Shown piece by piece: positions 44,526 through 53,076 of a stretch of DNA of 64,000 nt. Every line of letters starts with the position of its first letter. Position 1 is the first letter of the stretch. The notes under the pieces are model-generated. The model did not search any database. It had not been told where the DNA came from and worked only from the letters and a program-made list of their open reading frames with translations. A program made the position numbers and the translations under genes. The DNA comes from an uncultured Clostridia bacterium (lineage in GTDB: Bacteria > Bacillota > Clostridia > Oscillospirales > Acutalibacteraceae): positions 1 through 64,000 of the forward strand of contig CAMAZY010000007.1 of assembly GCA_945863885.1 (NCBI GenBank), in the 5' to 3' direction.

Positions 44526-47288
44526 ATGAAACCTATGTTTGATTATTTCCCGAAATGGGGACCGTACAGCAAGAAATACGCCGGCGTATCCCGCATCATA
44601 AACCACAGCGAAATTGACGGCGCACGGTTTGACCTGTGTGTTGCCCCCGCCGTTTCGGGCTTTGATATACGGGTGCCGAACGTGACGCTTCCGAGTGCGT
44701 ATCATCCGTGGGAATCCGACAGCGATTACGGCTACTATTCTTTCCGCTATGAGCTTGAATGGAAAGACAAGGTCTATGCCGACGTGTCATACATACGGCT
44801 TGACGCCGACAGCACGCTTGTCCGGACCGAGCTTGTCAACAACAGCGAAAACATCAAAAATTTCGTTGTCAACTATTTCTGTTCGCTCGAAACGCCGGTT
44901 TCGTCCTTTGTCAAGCCGATTCTTCCCGAAAAATACGATTTCTTCAAGGCGACGGATTATGCGGTCTTTTCGTATGCGATTTCCCGCCCCTGGGACGAAC
45001 AAAATGCCGACGGGCGGCGCAAGGGCGTCTTTCTTGACAGCCGTTTTGTAAACGGAACGGGACTCGGAGACCGAGCCGAAAAATGGCACATGCCGCATAA
45101 GGTGTTTGAACCGTTCGGCGGCGAAAAGGGTGACAAGGCAAGCTTTGACCTCGATATCAAAGAGAATTACGAAAACGCCGTGCTTGCCGTCCGCTACCGC
45201 ACAAGCGCCATCCGCTACGAGCAGGGCAAAATGGTCGGCGTGACCTATATTCCGTCCGAAAAGGACGCCGAATTTACGGTGAACGGAAATCCGCTCGTTT
45301 TACCGTGCTGTGACGAATTGCAAATTGCTTTTCTTCCGCTCGGAAAGCTTGACAAAGGCAAGCTTCACCTTGATTTTGCGTCACTCGGCAAGGGTGCTGC
45401 GGAATTTGATTTCTTCGCCGTTTGCGAGGAGACGGACAAAACAAAGATCGGTGTGAAAACCGAAGTAATCAATTTTGTGCCAGAGATCGAAACCGAAAAG
45501 GAAGAAACCGGCTTTCTGACGAAGCTTACCTATAAGAATGTTCCGAACGAGTTTTACCTGCGTGTCTTTGATGATAACACCCGATTTCGGAGAATTGACA
45601 CCGGTGCGCTCGAGGACTGCATGACAGCACGACTTTCGAATGCCGACGAAACCTTTGACGATGTAACGGAAAGCTTCACGGGTGCTTTTTCAAGAAAGCA
45701 CAGCGACCCGGGCTTCTTCCATAACGAAATCACCCATACGATTTTTGTTCCGGCGAAGACCCGCACCGTGCGCTATGCCGTCATTTCGTCAGGCAAGCCC
45801 GATTACCTCCCGGCTGAGCAGTACGAAAACATATATAATGAAAAGCGCAAGAATAAAATCGACTTTGCGCTGAATACCGACGGCGAAAAGTACCGCTTTT
45901 CAAACCGGCTTCTTTCCGCCGCCGTGATGACAAATGTTGTCTATCCGATTTATAAATACGGCGACTATATTCTGCACCATACGCCCGGAAAACGCTGGGA
46001 CTGCCTTTACACCTGGGATTCGGGCTTTATCGGCCTTGGCATGAACGAGTATGCGCCCCGGTTTGCCGAATATATCATCGACACCTATTTAAGCGACGAC
46101 AGCAACCCCGACTACGCCTTTTTGCATCACGGCTCGCCCGTCCCCGTGCAGATTTATCAGCTTTTCGAAATGCTTCAGAAAACCAACGACAAGCAAAAGC
46201 TTCTTGCTCTTTATTCCCGTGCAAGGCTTTACTACCTTTTCTTAAGAGGAAAAGTCAGAGGCTCGACAACGGCGAAGTTCAAAAGCGGATTGCTTACCAC
46301 CTACGACTATTTCTATTCGACAAGCGGCATGGACGACTACCCGGCGCAGGTAGCGATGATGAAACGGGAAAAGCGTGACACCGCCGCCCCGGTTATTACG
46401 ACAAGTCAGGTTATTCGATTTGCGAAAATCCTCTACATTCTTGCTGACAAGACAGGCAGGGAAAACGACAAATCCGAGTACGAAACCGACATCAGCACGC
46501 TGACCGCCGCACTTGACAAATATTCATGGGACAGCGACAGCGGCTACTTCGGCTATGTGCTTCATGATAAAGACTACAACCCGAAAGAGATCTTCCGCAC
46601 CGAAAGCGGAGAGAATCTCAACAAGGGGCTTGACGGCATCTATCCGATTATCGCCGGTGCGTGCAATGAGGAACAGAAAAAAGCGGTTCTTCATCATCTC
46701 GAAAGCGAAAAGGAGATGTTTTCGCCCTACGGCATCAGCGCAGTTGACCAGAGTGCCGGCTATTACAAGGTCAACGGCTACTGGAACGGCAATATCTGGT
46801 TTCCGCATCAGTGGTTTATCTGGAAAGCCATGCTTGACAACGGCGAAAGCGACTTTGCGTTTGAGATTGCAAGACGGGCGATTGATATCTGGAAGCGTGA
46901 GGTTGAGGACAGCTATTACACCTTCGAAATGGTGAACGTTGTCACCGGCTGCGGCGGCTGGTTCCATAATTTCGGCGGTCTTTCAACCCCGATCAATCTT
47001 TGGACAAAGGCGTACTACGCACCGGGTACGGTCAACGTCGGCTTTGACACCTATCTTGACAAAACCGAATGGAACGATGAGAAAACCGAAGCCGAAGTCA
47101 GCTTCACCTGCTACGGAGAAAACGAAAAGTCACTCATGCTTATTGTCATGAGCGATAAGGAAAACTACAAAATTTTGCTTGACGGGAAGAAAGCCGAAGT
47201 GAACGAAAGAGCAAAAGGCTGCTTTGAAGTGCGTTTCCAAAGCAAGAAAGGAGACCGCCACTGTTTGACGGTCGCCCCTGTCAGATAA
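44526..47288 (+). CDS. Six-hairpin glycoside hydrolase, GH63/MGH1-like
   Basis: 920 residues, no signal peptide, so probably cytoplasmic. The N-terminal ~450 residues are beta-rich. The C-terminal (alpha/alpha)6 barrel has RWDCLYTWDSGF (D498, likely general acid), SGMDDYP (603-604), and GYWNGNIWFPHQW (752 onward), features of the GH63/mannosylglycerate-hydrolase type. The start at 44526 is preceded by GGAG at 12 bases; the longer frame starts inside the promoter and is rejected. First gene of a three-gene operon. The substrate, perhaps a glucosyl- or mannosyl-compound, is not evident. Confidence 0.82.
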   Translation: MKPMFDYFPKWGPYSKKYAGVSRIINHSEIDGARFDLCVAPAVSGFDIRVPNVTLPSAYHPWESDSDYGYYSFRYELEWKDKVYADVSYIRLDADSTLVRTELVNNSENIKNFVVNYFCSLETPVSSFVKPILPEKYDFFKATDYAVFSYAISRPWDEQNADGRRKGVFLDSRFVNGTGLGDRAEKWHMPHKVFEPFGGEKGDKASFDLDIKENYENAVLAVRYRTSAIRYEQGKMVGVTYIPSEKDAEFTVNGNPLVLPCCDELQIAFLPLGKLDKGKLHLDFASLGKGAAEFDFFAVCEETDKTKIGVKTEVINFVPEIETEKEETGFLTKLTYKNVPNEFYLRVFDDNTRFRRIDTGALEDCMTARLSNADETFDDVTESFTGAFSRKHSDPGFFHNEITHTIFVPAKTRTVRYAVISSGKPDYLPAEQYENIYNEKRKNKIDFALNTDGEKYRFSNRLLSAAVMTNVVYPIYKYGDYILHHTPGKRWDCLYTWDSGFIGLGMNEYAPRFAEYIIDTYLSDDSNPDYAFLHHGSPVPVQIYQLFEMLQKTNDKQKLLALYSRARLYYLFLRGKVRGSTTAKFKSGLLTTYDYFYSTSGMDDYPAQVAMMKREKRDTAAPVITTSQVIRFAKILYILADKTGRENDKSEYETDISTLTAALDKYSWDSDSGYFGYVLHDKDYNPKEIFRTESGENLNKGLDGIYPIIAGACNEEQKKAVLHHLESEKEMFSPYGISAVDQSAGYYKVNGYWNGNIWFPHQWFIWKAMLDNGESDFAFEIARRAIDIWKREVEDSYYTFEMVNVVTGCGGWFHNFGGLSTPINLWTKAYYAPGTVNVGFDTYLDKTEWNDEKTEAEVSFTCYGENEKSLMLIVMSDKENYKILLDGKKAEVNERAKGCFEVRFQSKKGDRHCLTVAPVR

Positions 47289-47303
47289 AAAGGAGGACAT
47301 ACG

Positions 47304-48938
47304 ATGTATAAACAGCTAAAGCCCTTAAAAATCAACGTCATATCCGACCTTCATTATTTTGCCAAATCCTTGGGCACGTCGGGTCCCGAATTCGAAAAAG
47401 CCAACGCCAAGGCGGCAAACGATCTTCTTCACACCGAAGAAATCCTTGAAGCGCTGAAAACACAGCTTGCGGACAAGAACGAGCCGGATATTATTCTTGT
47501 CTCCGGCGACACGACCTATAACGGTGAGCCGGAAAGCCATGCGGGCGTAATCCGTCTTTTGTCCGAGCTTCAGGAAAAAGGTAAAAAGGTCTACGCCATC
47601 ACGGCGACGCACGATTTTCGTGACAACAACAAAACAAGACGTTTTACCCCCGAGGGGGCCGAGGAAATCGACGCCACAAAGCGAAGCGAGCTGTTCGATT
47701 TATACCGCCGCTTCGGACCCGACGAGGCGATCGCCGTGCACAAGGAAAGTATGTCCTACGTCGTTCAGCTTTGCGACGGTTACCGCCTTTTTGCCCTCAA
47801 TGACGACAGCAACGGCGAAGGCGGAAGCGGCTTTTCGGACGAGTGCTTCAAATGGATCACCGCTCAGGTTGCCGATGCGAAGAAAAACGGTCAGTTCATT
47901 ATTCCGATGACGCACCACCCGATGATATCCCCCTCTCCGCTTTACAGCATCATCGGCGAGCACGACATGATGACCGATGCGAAGAAACGCTGTAATCAGT
48001 TTGCGGATATGGGTGTGCCGTTCATGCTGACCGGTCACACGCATATGCAGGATATTTCCTACACCTATTCGCAAAAGGGCAACATCTTCTACGACATCAC
48101 AACCGCCTGCCCGGTCGGCTACCCCGGTGTTTTCCGGACGATTGAATTTGACCCGGCGAACAAAACCGTCAACGTCGGCACAAGAACGATCGACGTAAAA
48201 CCCGCCTTTGACATGAACGGCGACACGCTGACCGAACACCTCGAAAACAAGTTCTTCGGCATGATTAAGGAAATCGTTCACGCCGCCGCTTATGACACCG
48301 AAAAGCTATCACGAATGGTCACGGCATTCAGCGTCAAGCCCTCGGTGATTTACCGTTACGGCTGGCTGATGCGCCCGTTTGCCAAAATTCTGACGAAGCT
48401 TAAAATCAAGCACGCCGCTTTCCTTTGCCAAAAGGAAACAGGACTTAAGAAAAGTGACTGGGCAGACATCGGAAACGAAAGCGTTGTGGACTTTATCATG
48501 TCGCTTGTGATGAACCTTTACGGCGGCGACGGAAAGTACACGCCCGATTCGGCTTATTACAAAATTACGGTCGGCGTCTGCAACGTAGTTGACAGCATCG
48601 TATCTGCTCTTCGGATCAATCTGAAAAAGCTTCTGAAAACCGACGGCGGAATAGCTGAGCTGGTAAAGCCGCTTCTTTACAATGCCGGAATTTCCGACAA
48701 TTTTGCGACACTCACGCTTTATCCGCTTTATTCAAGCGACAATCCGGCGCCCGAACAGCCGGTAAAGGACGAAGAAATCCCCGACACGGTCAAAAAGAGC
48801 AAAAAAGGCAAAGGCATCATCACCCTCACGATTCTTGCCGCCGTTTTACTGCTTCCGGTACTTCTTCTCTGGCTTCTTTTCGGCTTCCTCTCAAACCGCA
48901 TCAAGTTTTCGAAAGAGCTCAAAAGTGACGAACAATGA
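47304..48938 (+). CDS. Membrane-anchored calcineurin-like metallophosphoesterase
   Basis: 544 residues. Metal-binding motifs: SDLHYF (D15, H17), SGDTTYNGE (D69), ATHDF (in place of the usual GNHD, so the Asn ligand is missing), MTHHPM and TGHTHMQ. A C-terminal helix near residues 515-540 (TILAAVLLLPVLLLWLLFGF) would tie it to the membrane. Preceded by GGAGG and 15 bases after the glycosidase. It overlaps the next start by 4 bases. Phosphodiester or pyrophosphate substrate unknown. Confidence 0.85.
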   Translation: MYKQLKPLKINVISDLHYFAKSLGTSGPEFEKANAKAANDLLHTEEILEALKTQLADKNEPDIILVSGDTTYNGEPESHAGVIRLLSELQEKGKKVYAITATHDFRDNNKTRRFTPEGAEEIDATKRSELFDLYRRFGPDEAIAVHKESMSYVVQLCDGYRLFALNDDSNGEGGSGFSDECFKWITAQVADAKKNGQFIIPMTHHPMISPSPLYSIIGEHDMMTDAKKRCNQFADMGVPFMLTGHTHMQDISYTYSQKGNIFYDITTACPVGYPGVFRTIEFDPANKTVNVGTRTIDVKPAFDMNGDTLTEHLENKFFGMIKEIVHAAAYDTEKLSRMVTAFSVKPSVIYRYGWLMRPFAKILTKLKIKHAAFLCQKETGLKKSDWADIGNESVVDFIMSLVMNLYGGDGKYTPDSAYYKITVGVCNVVDSIVSALRINLKKLLKTDGGIAELVKPLLYNAGISDNFATLTLYPLYSSDNPAPEQPVKDEEIPDTVKKSKKGKGIITLTILAAVLLLPVLLLWLLFGFLSNRIKFSKELKSDEQ

Positions 48939-49654
48939 CGAAACCGTTTAACCGAAACGCACTGAAATATATTGCCGTTTTTGCGATGCTGCTTGACCAC
49001 ATTGCCTGGACATTTTTAAGCTTTCGCACACCGACGGCGCAGATTTTTCATATTGTCGGACGGATCACCGCCCCTTTGATGTGCTTCTTTTTGGCGCAGG
49101 GGTACGAGCACACCCGCTCGTTCAAAAAATACGCCCTGCGGCTGTTCCTCTTTGCCGTCATCTCCGAAGTGCCGTGGTGGCTGATGAGAGGGGAGGAATT
49201 GTTCTCGCCCTCGTTCAATATGATTTTTACGCTGTTTCTGGCTCTTCTTGCCGTTCACGTCGAAGCGACAAGAGAAAACAAAGCCGAAAAGGTACTGCTG
49301 ATCGGGCTTTTATGTGTGTTAAGCTGTTGGTGCGACTGGAAATATTTTGCGGTCTTGTGGAGCGTAGGGTTCTATAAATACCGGCAAAGCATCAAAAAAT
49401 GCTGTCTATGGCAAGTCGCAGTGGGGCTTATGTACTGCTTTTATGCATTTTACGGCAGTTTTTCGTCCTCAGGCGACATCATGCATGCGTTGATGTCCTC
49501 CGCCTTTTCGCTCGGAACCTTTTTGTCCGTTCCGCTTCTCCTTTTATACAACGGTGAAAGCGGGAAAAAGACCAAGGGAGCAAAATGGTTCTTCTATATA
49601 TTCTATCCGCTGCACATGACGGTGTTGGGATTGATTCATGTAATTCTTGCTTAA
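48935..49654 (+). CDS. TraX-family membrane protein
   Basis: 239 residues with 7-8 membrane helices. RNALKYIAVFAMLLDHIAW, GRITAPLMCFFLAQGYEHT and SEVPWWLM are typical of the TraX family; plasmid TraX N-acetylates F-pilin, and chromosomal homologues are presumed membrane acyltransferases. Here it ends an operon with a glycosidase and a phosphoesterase, suggesting an envelope-glycan modification. ATGA overlap with the upstream gene. Confidence 0.88.
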   Translation: MTKPFNRNALKYIAVFAMLLDHIAWTFLSFRTPTAQIFHIVGRITAPLMCFFLAQGYEHTRSFKKYALRLFLFAVISEVPWWLMRGEELFSPSFNMIFTLFLALLAVHVEATRENKAEKVLLIGLLCVLSCWCDWKYFAVLWSVGFYKYRQSIKKCCLWQVAVGLMYCFYAFYGSFSSSGDIMHALMSSAFSLGTFLSVPLLLLYNGESGKKTKGAKWFFYIFYPLHMTVLGLIHVILA

Positions 49655-49656
49655 AA

Positions 49657-49690
49657 ATCAGCCGGGGCTTCGTAATGAAGTCCCGGCTGT
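49657..49690. terminator. Bidirectional terminator between convergent genes
   Basis: CAGCCGGGGCTTC and GAAGTCCCGGCTG form a 13 bp stem with loop GTAAT. The minus-strand side runs into TTTTTAA. Confidence 0.85.
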
Positions 49691-49706
49691 ATTATATGTA
49701 CAATTA

Positions 49707-50303
49707 TTATTTATTTGATACCGTGATTTTCTCTTCCCGGAAAAACGACGGAAAGCTTGTCAGATAGTCAAGCTCCGAATCTCTAAAACAAATATAAATG
49801 ATTTTTCTTTCGCTGTCATTCGTTCCGACAAAGAACATTCGCTTCGGATAATACAATCCGATATTGCTGTTATCCCGAGCCGTCCGGAACGAATAACCGC
49901 AGTATTCAAAATCAACGGCAAGTGCATGATCCTTTGCTTCGGACTCAAAAATCGGGGAGGTATAAAAAGCATATCGGCTGTCGAGAAGTGCCTTTTCCTT
50001 TTCGTAATCCTCCTCGTCATAGGAAACAGTCAGACGGTAAACCGTCAGGTCATAGATAATATTTATCTTATAGCGATATAGAAAGTCCGTATCAGTAATA
50101 TTGCCGAGTGTCTCCAGCTTCGGCATAACAACGGGGTCTTCGTCCTCAGACGGTGTGCTTGACGTGTAAGCAATATAGTCATTGATGTCGGTGCTCGTTT
50201 CAACATCGCTTCGAAACGCCAGATAGACGGTTATCAAAAACACTGACGCAATAACGAGTATCACGGCTAAGACAATCAGGATTATTTTTGTACTCTTTTT
50301 CAT
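49707..50303 (-). CDS. Membrane-anchored hypothetical protein
   Basis: 198 residues with one N-terminal span (IILIVLAVILVIASVFLITVY) and an outer domain of ~160 residues rich in Asp, Tyr and Ser. No family recognised. The start at 50303 has GAGGAGG 8 bases upstream; ATGs at 50309 and 50324 are less well spaced. Monocistronic between two terminators. Confidence 0.78.
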   Translation of the reverse strand: MKKSTKIILIVLAVILVIASVFLITVYLAFRSDVETSTDINDYIAYTSSTPSEDEDPVVMPKLETLGNITDTDFLYRYKINIIYDLTVYRLTVSYDEEDYEKEKALLDSRYAFYTSPIFESEAKDHALAVDFEYCGYSFRTARDNSNIGLYYPKRMFFVGTNDSERKIIYICFRDSELDYLTSFPSFFREEKITVSNK

Positions 50304-50324
50304 ATTCATCGCCTCCTCAGCCAT

Positions 50325-50353
50325 AAGATAACACACGGATATACTTTTGTCAA
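50325..50353 (-). promoter_or_regulatory. Promoter of the gene at 49707-50303
   Basis: On the minus strand a perfect TTGACA (50348-50353), 17 bases and TATCTT (50325-50330), close to the start codon. Confidence 0.6.
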
Positions 50354-50379
50354 TATATATTAACTTTTTTACTAACAAG

Positions 50380-50415
50380 TTAAAACAGGCACAGCCGAAA
50401 TCCATCGACTGTGCC
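50380..50415 (-). terminator. Terminator of thrS
   Basis: On the minus strand GGCACAGTCGA pairs with TCGGCTGTGCC; TGTTTTAA follows. Confidence 0.8.
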
Positions 50416-50452
50416 CTTTCTGTTTTCTGACATCTATCGTCTGTACTCCCGA

Positions 50453-52402
50453 TTACCATCTTGCCTTTGAGTCAATATCAGCCAGAGCAGACTTGACAAA
50501 ATCGGCAATTTCCATCGAGCCGATGTCACCGACGCCACGCTTTCTGACGGAAATCGTACCGGTTTCGGCTTCCTTGTCGCCGACAACGAGAATGTACGGA
50601 ATCTTATCAAGCTGAGCCGAACGAAGCTTGTAGCCGAGCTTTTCGCTTCTTGTGTCAACCTCAACACGCTTGATACCCGCCTTTTCAAGCTGCTTTTTGA
50701 TTTCGTATGCCGCATCCTGATGTCTGTCGGCAACAGGGGTGATTCGGATTTGCTCGGGAGCAAGCCACAGCGGGAAAGCGCCGGCATATTTTTCAATCAG
50801 ATACGCAAGCGTTCTTTCGTAGCAGCCGAGGCTCGTTCTGTGAATGATATACGGAAGCTTCTTCTGACCGTCCTTATCCGTATAATACATACCGAATTTT
50901 TCGGCAAGGAGCATATCAATCTGAATCGTAACAATCGTGTCCTCTTTACCGAAAACGTTCTTGTACTGAATATCAAGCTTCGGACCGTAGAAAGCCGCTT
51001 CATCAATACCGATCTTATACGAAACACCGAGATCGTCAAGAATCTTCTTCATCGTCGCCTGAGCGGTCTCCCATTGCTCCGCCGTTCCCTCGTATTTATC
51101 CGTGTTGTTCGGATCCCACTGTGAGAAACGGAAGGTGCAGTCCTCCAAAAGACCGAGTGTGCCGAGGAAATACTTGCAAAGATTCAGGCAGTCCTCGAAC
51201 TCCTGCTCAAGCTGGTCGGGACGAAGCACAAGGTGTCCCTCCGAAATCGTGAACTGACGGACACGGATAAGACCGTGCATTTCGCCTGAGTCCTCGTTGC
51301 GGAAAAGCGTCGAGGTTTCGCCGAGTCTCATCGGTAAATCACGGTAGCTTCTGCCCTGATTGAGATATACCTGATACTGGAACGGACAGGTCATCGGACG
51401 AAGGGCAAGGCACTCTTTCTCTTCGTCGTCGGGGTCACCCAAAATAAACATTCCCTCACGATAATGATCCCAGTGACCGGAAATGCGGTACAAATCCCGC
51501 TTTGCCATCAGCGGCGTTTTGGTCAGCAGGTAGTTATGCTCCTGCTCCACGTCTTCAACCCAGCGCTGAAGAAGCTGAATCACTCTTGCGCCCTTCGGAA
51601 GAAGAATCGGAAGACCCTGACCGATATAATCAACGGTCGAGAAGTATCCAAGCTCTCTGCCGAGCTTATTATGGTCACGCTTTTTCGCTTCTTCAAGCTT
51701 CTGCAAATGCTCCTCCAGCTCGCTTGCCTTTGTGAAAGCGGTGCCGTAGATACGCTGAAGCATCTTGTTGTTGGCGTCGCCTCTCCAGTAGGCGCCCGTG
51801 CAGGAGGTCAGCTTGAACGCCTTGACACGGCTTGTGTCGGGAAGATGGGGACCTGCGCAAAGCTCAACAAATTCGCCCTGACGGTAGAAAGAAATCTTTT
51901 CTCCCTTATCGGCGTGCTCCTTGATAAGCTCAATTTTATACGTCTCGCCCTTTTCTTCCATCATCTTGATGGCCTCTTCCGGTTCAAGTTCAAACTTTTC
52001 AAGCGGAAGACTCTCTTTGACAATCTTCTTCATTTCCTTTTCGAGTGCTTCAAGCACTTCGGGGGTAAAGGAAATCTCCGAATCAAAGTCATAGTAGAAG
52101 CCATCTTCAATCGACGGACCGATGGTAAGCTTCGTATTCGGGTAAAGACGTTTTACCGCCTGTGCTAAGATGTGAGAGCAGGTGTGACGGAACGCCAGCT
52201 TTCCGAAGTCGTCGTCAAAGGTGAGAATTTCAACCTCACAGTCGGAATCAAGAACCGTCCGAAGGTCACATTCGGTTCCGTTGACTCTTGCGGCGCAGGC
52301 GGCCTTATAAAGTCCCGCACCTAAGCTTTTTGCGATTTCAAGAACGCTCGTGCCGTTTTCATATTCACGGACAACGCCGCCCTTAAGTGTTACGTTAATC
52401 AT
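50453..52402 (-). CDS. thrS: Threonyl-tRNA synthetase
   Basis: 649 residues, full length. An N-terminal TGS domain (~1-62), the editing domain with HTCSHILAQAVKRLYPN (~75-230), the class II catalytic core with MTCPFQYQVY and IHRTSLGCYERTLAYLIE, and the C-terminal anticodon-binding domain (PVADRHQDAAYEIKKQLEKA). It charges tRNA-Thr. Expression is controlled by the T-box leader at 52749-53023, which ends in a terminator ~350 bases before the start. The gap holds a repeat and a cloverleaf. Confidence 0.97.
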   Translation of the reverse strand: MINVTLKGGVVREYENGTSVLEIAKSLGAGLYKAACAARVNGTECDLRTVLDSDCEVEILTFDDDFGKLAFRHTCSHILAQAVKRLYPNTKLTIGPSIEDGFYYDFDSEISFTPEVLEALEKEMKKIVKESLPLEKFELEPEEAIKMMEEKGETYKIELIKEHADKGEKISFYRQGEFVELCAGPHLPDTSRVKAFKLTSCTGAYWRGDANNKMLQRIYGTAFTKASELEEHLQKLEEAKKRDHNKLGRELGYFSTVDYIGQGLPILLPKGARVIQLLQRWVEDVEQEHNYLLTKTPLMAKRDLYRISGHWDHYREGMFILGDPDDEEKECLALRPMTCPFQYQVYLNQGRSYRDLPMRLGETSTLFRNEDSGEMHGLIRVRQFTISEGHLVLRPDQLEQEFEDCLNLCKYFLGTLGLLEDCTFRFSQWDPNNTDKYEGTAEQWETAQATMKKILDDLGVSYKIGIDEAAFYGPKLDIQYKNVFGKEDTIVTIQIDMLLAEKFGMYYTDKDGQKKLPYIIHRTSLGCYERTLAYLIEKYAGAFPLWLAPEQIRITPVADRHQDAAYEIKKQLEKAGIKRVEVDTRSEKLGYKLRSAQLDKIPYILVVGDKEAETGTISVRKRGVGDIGSMEIADFVKSALADIDSKARW

Positions 52403-52494
52403 GGTTATCTATCCTTTCCTGTTAAAATTTCAATTGGATTAAAAAACGAAAGTGAATCAGAGAAAACGAGAAAACAGAATTCTGCATAAAGCAA

Positions 52495-52575
52495 GGCGGC
52501 TGTGTGCGGCGAAGCTGCACGTTTGCCGTTTCGCAGAAACGGCAAAAACAAAACCGCAAGGTTTTGTCAGCCGCC
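52495..52575. repeat. Cloverleaf of near-perfect hairpins in the thrS leader
   Basis: An 8 bp outer stem (GGCGGCTG 52495-52502 with CAGCCGCC 52568-52575) encloses three hairpins: 52504-52520 (7 bp, one G-T, loop GAA), 52522-52546 (perfect 11 bp, loop GCA) and 52549-52566 (perfect 7 bp, loop GCAA). The first reads GCGAAGC at its tip, known as an unusually stable DNA hairpin. There is no tRNA T-loop or CCA, so it is not a tRNA. It may be a mobile or single-strand-processed element. Confidence 0.7.
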
Positions 52576-52712
52576 GTCCGACCACCGGATGAAACTCACC
52601 CAAAAGCCGCCCGGCTTCCCGTCACTTATAATCGACAGACTCCCCGCCACGGATAATCCGACTCTGCGGGAAAAATTTTCCCTTTGGCACAGCGTAAACC
52701 CGCGACCGCAAC
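52563..52712 (-). repeat. Dispersed repeat family B, copy 2
   Basis: On the minus strand this matches 21700-21835 through GGTCGCGGGTT, TTCCCGCAGAGTCGG and the identical CTGTCGATTATAAG. It lies between the T-box terminator and thrS, next to the cloverleaf. Confidence 0.6.
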
Positions 52713-52738
52713 TATTCACTATTCACTATTCACTATTC
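52711..52738. repeat. Four tandem copies of a 7-base unit
   Basis: ACTATTC is repeated four times without error, followed by ATTCTTC. It adjoins repeat family B. Confidence 0.85.
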
Positions 52739-52748
52739 ATTCTTCACT

Positions 52749-53023
52749 AAAATAAAAGCCCCCGATACAGCCCATACTGTACCGGGGTGAAGAATTATAA
52801 AAAGTTCTCCACGGTTCCACCCGTGTTCCGCAAAAAAATGCGGCACTCATCAGACTTTAACGCAGTCATACGGCACAGCTTATCAAATGCTTGCTTCGCT
52901 GCACACTCGGAAGCGGTAGCCTCTTTCAAAAACCTGCCTGCGTTTTCAGCCTTCGGCGCAAGCTCTCTTTCGGCTTTTTTACGAAATCAGCCTTCTTCGT
53001 CAACGTTTTCCCATATCGGATTT
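52749..53023 (-). promoter_or_regulatory. T-box riboswitch (threonine) of thrS
   Basis: Read on the minus strand. GGGTGGAACCGTGG (near 52811-52825) is the conserved T-box. The terminator follows: CCCCGGTACAG/CTGTATCGGGG (52760-52787) then CTTTTATTTT. A Stem III hairpin CCGCATTTTTTTGCGG is at 52828-52843. Stem I spans ~52850-53015 and shows AGAGAG; ACC at 52915-52917 within GGCTACCGC is the likely Thr specifier codon. Uncharged tRNA-Thr would bind and favour antitermination. Specifier placement is by eye. Confidence 0.85.
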
Positions 53024-53029
53024 TATAGT

Positions 53030-53058
53030 ATTGTATCACGCAAAAACACGGTTGTCAA
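53030..53058 (-). promoter_or_regulatory. Promoter of the T-box/thrS transcript
   Basis: On the minus strand a perfect TTGACA (53053-53058), 17 bases and TACAAT (53030-53035). It begins ~20 bases after the stop codon of the GH18-like gene. Confidence 0.8.
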
Positions 53059-53076
53059 GACGGAGATTTTCTTTTT

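Noticed and set aside
52495..52575. Possible tRNA gene because of the cloverleaf shape
   Set aside because: The loops are 3-4 bases, there is no T-loop sequence, no D-loop and no CCA-compatible acceptor end.
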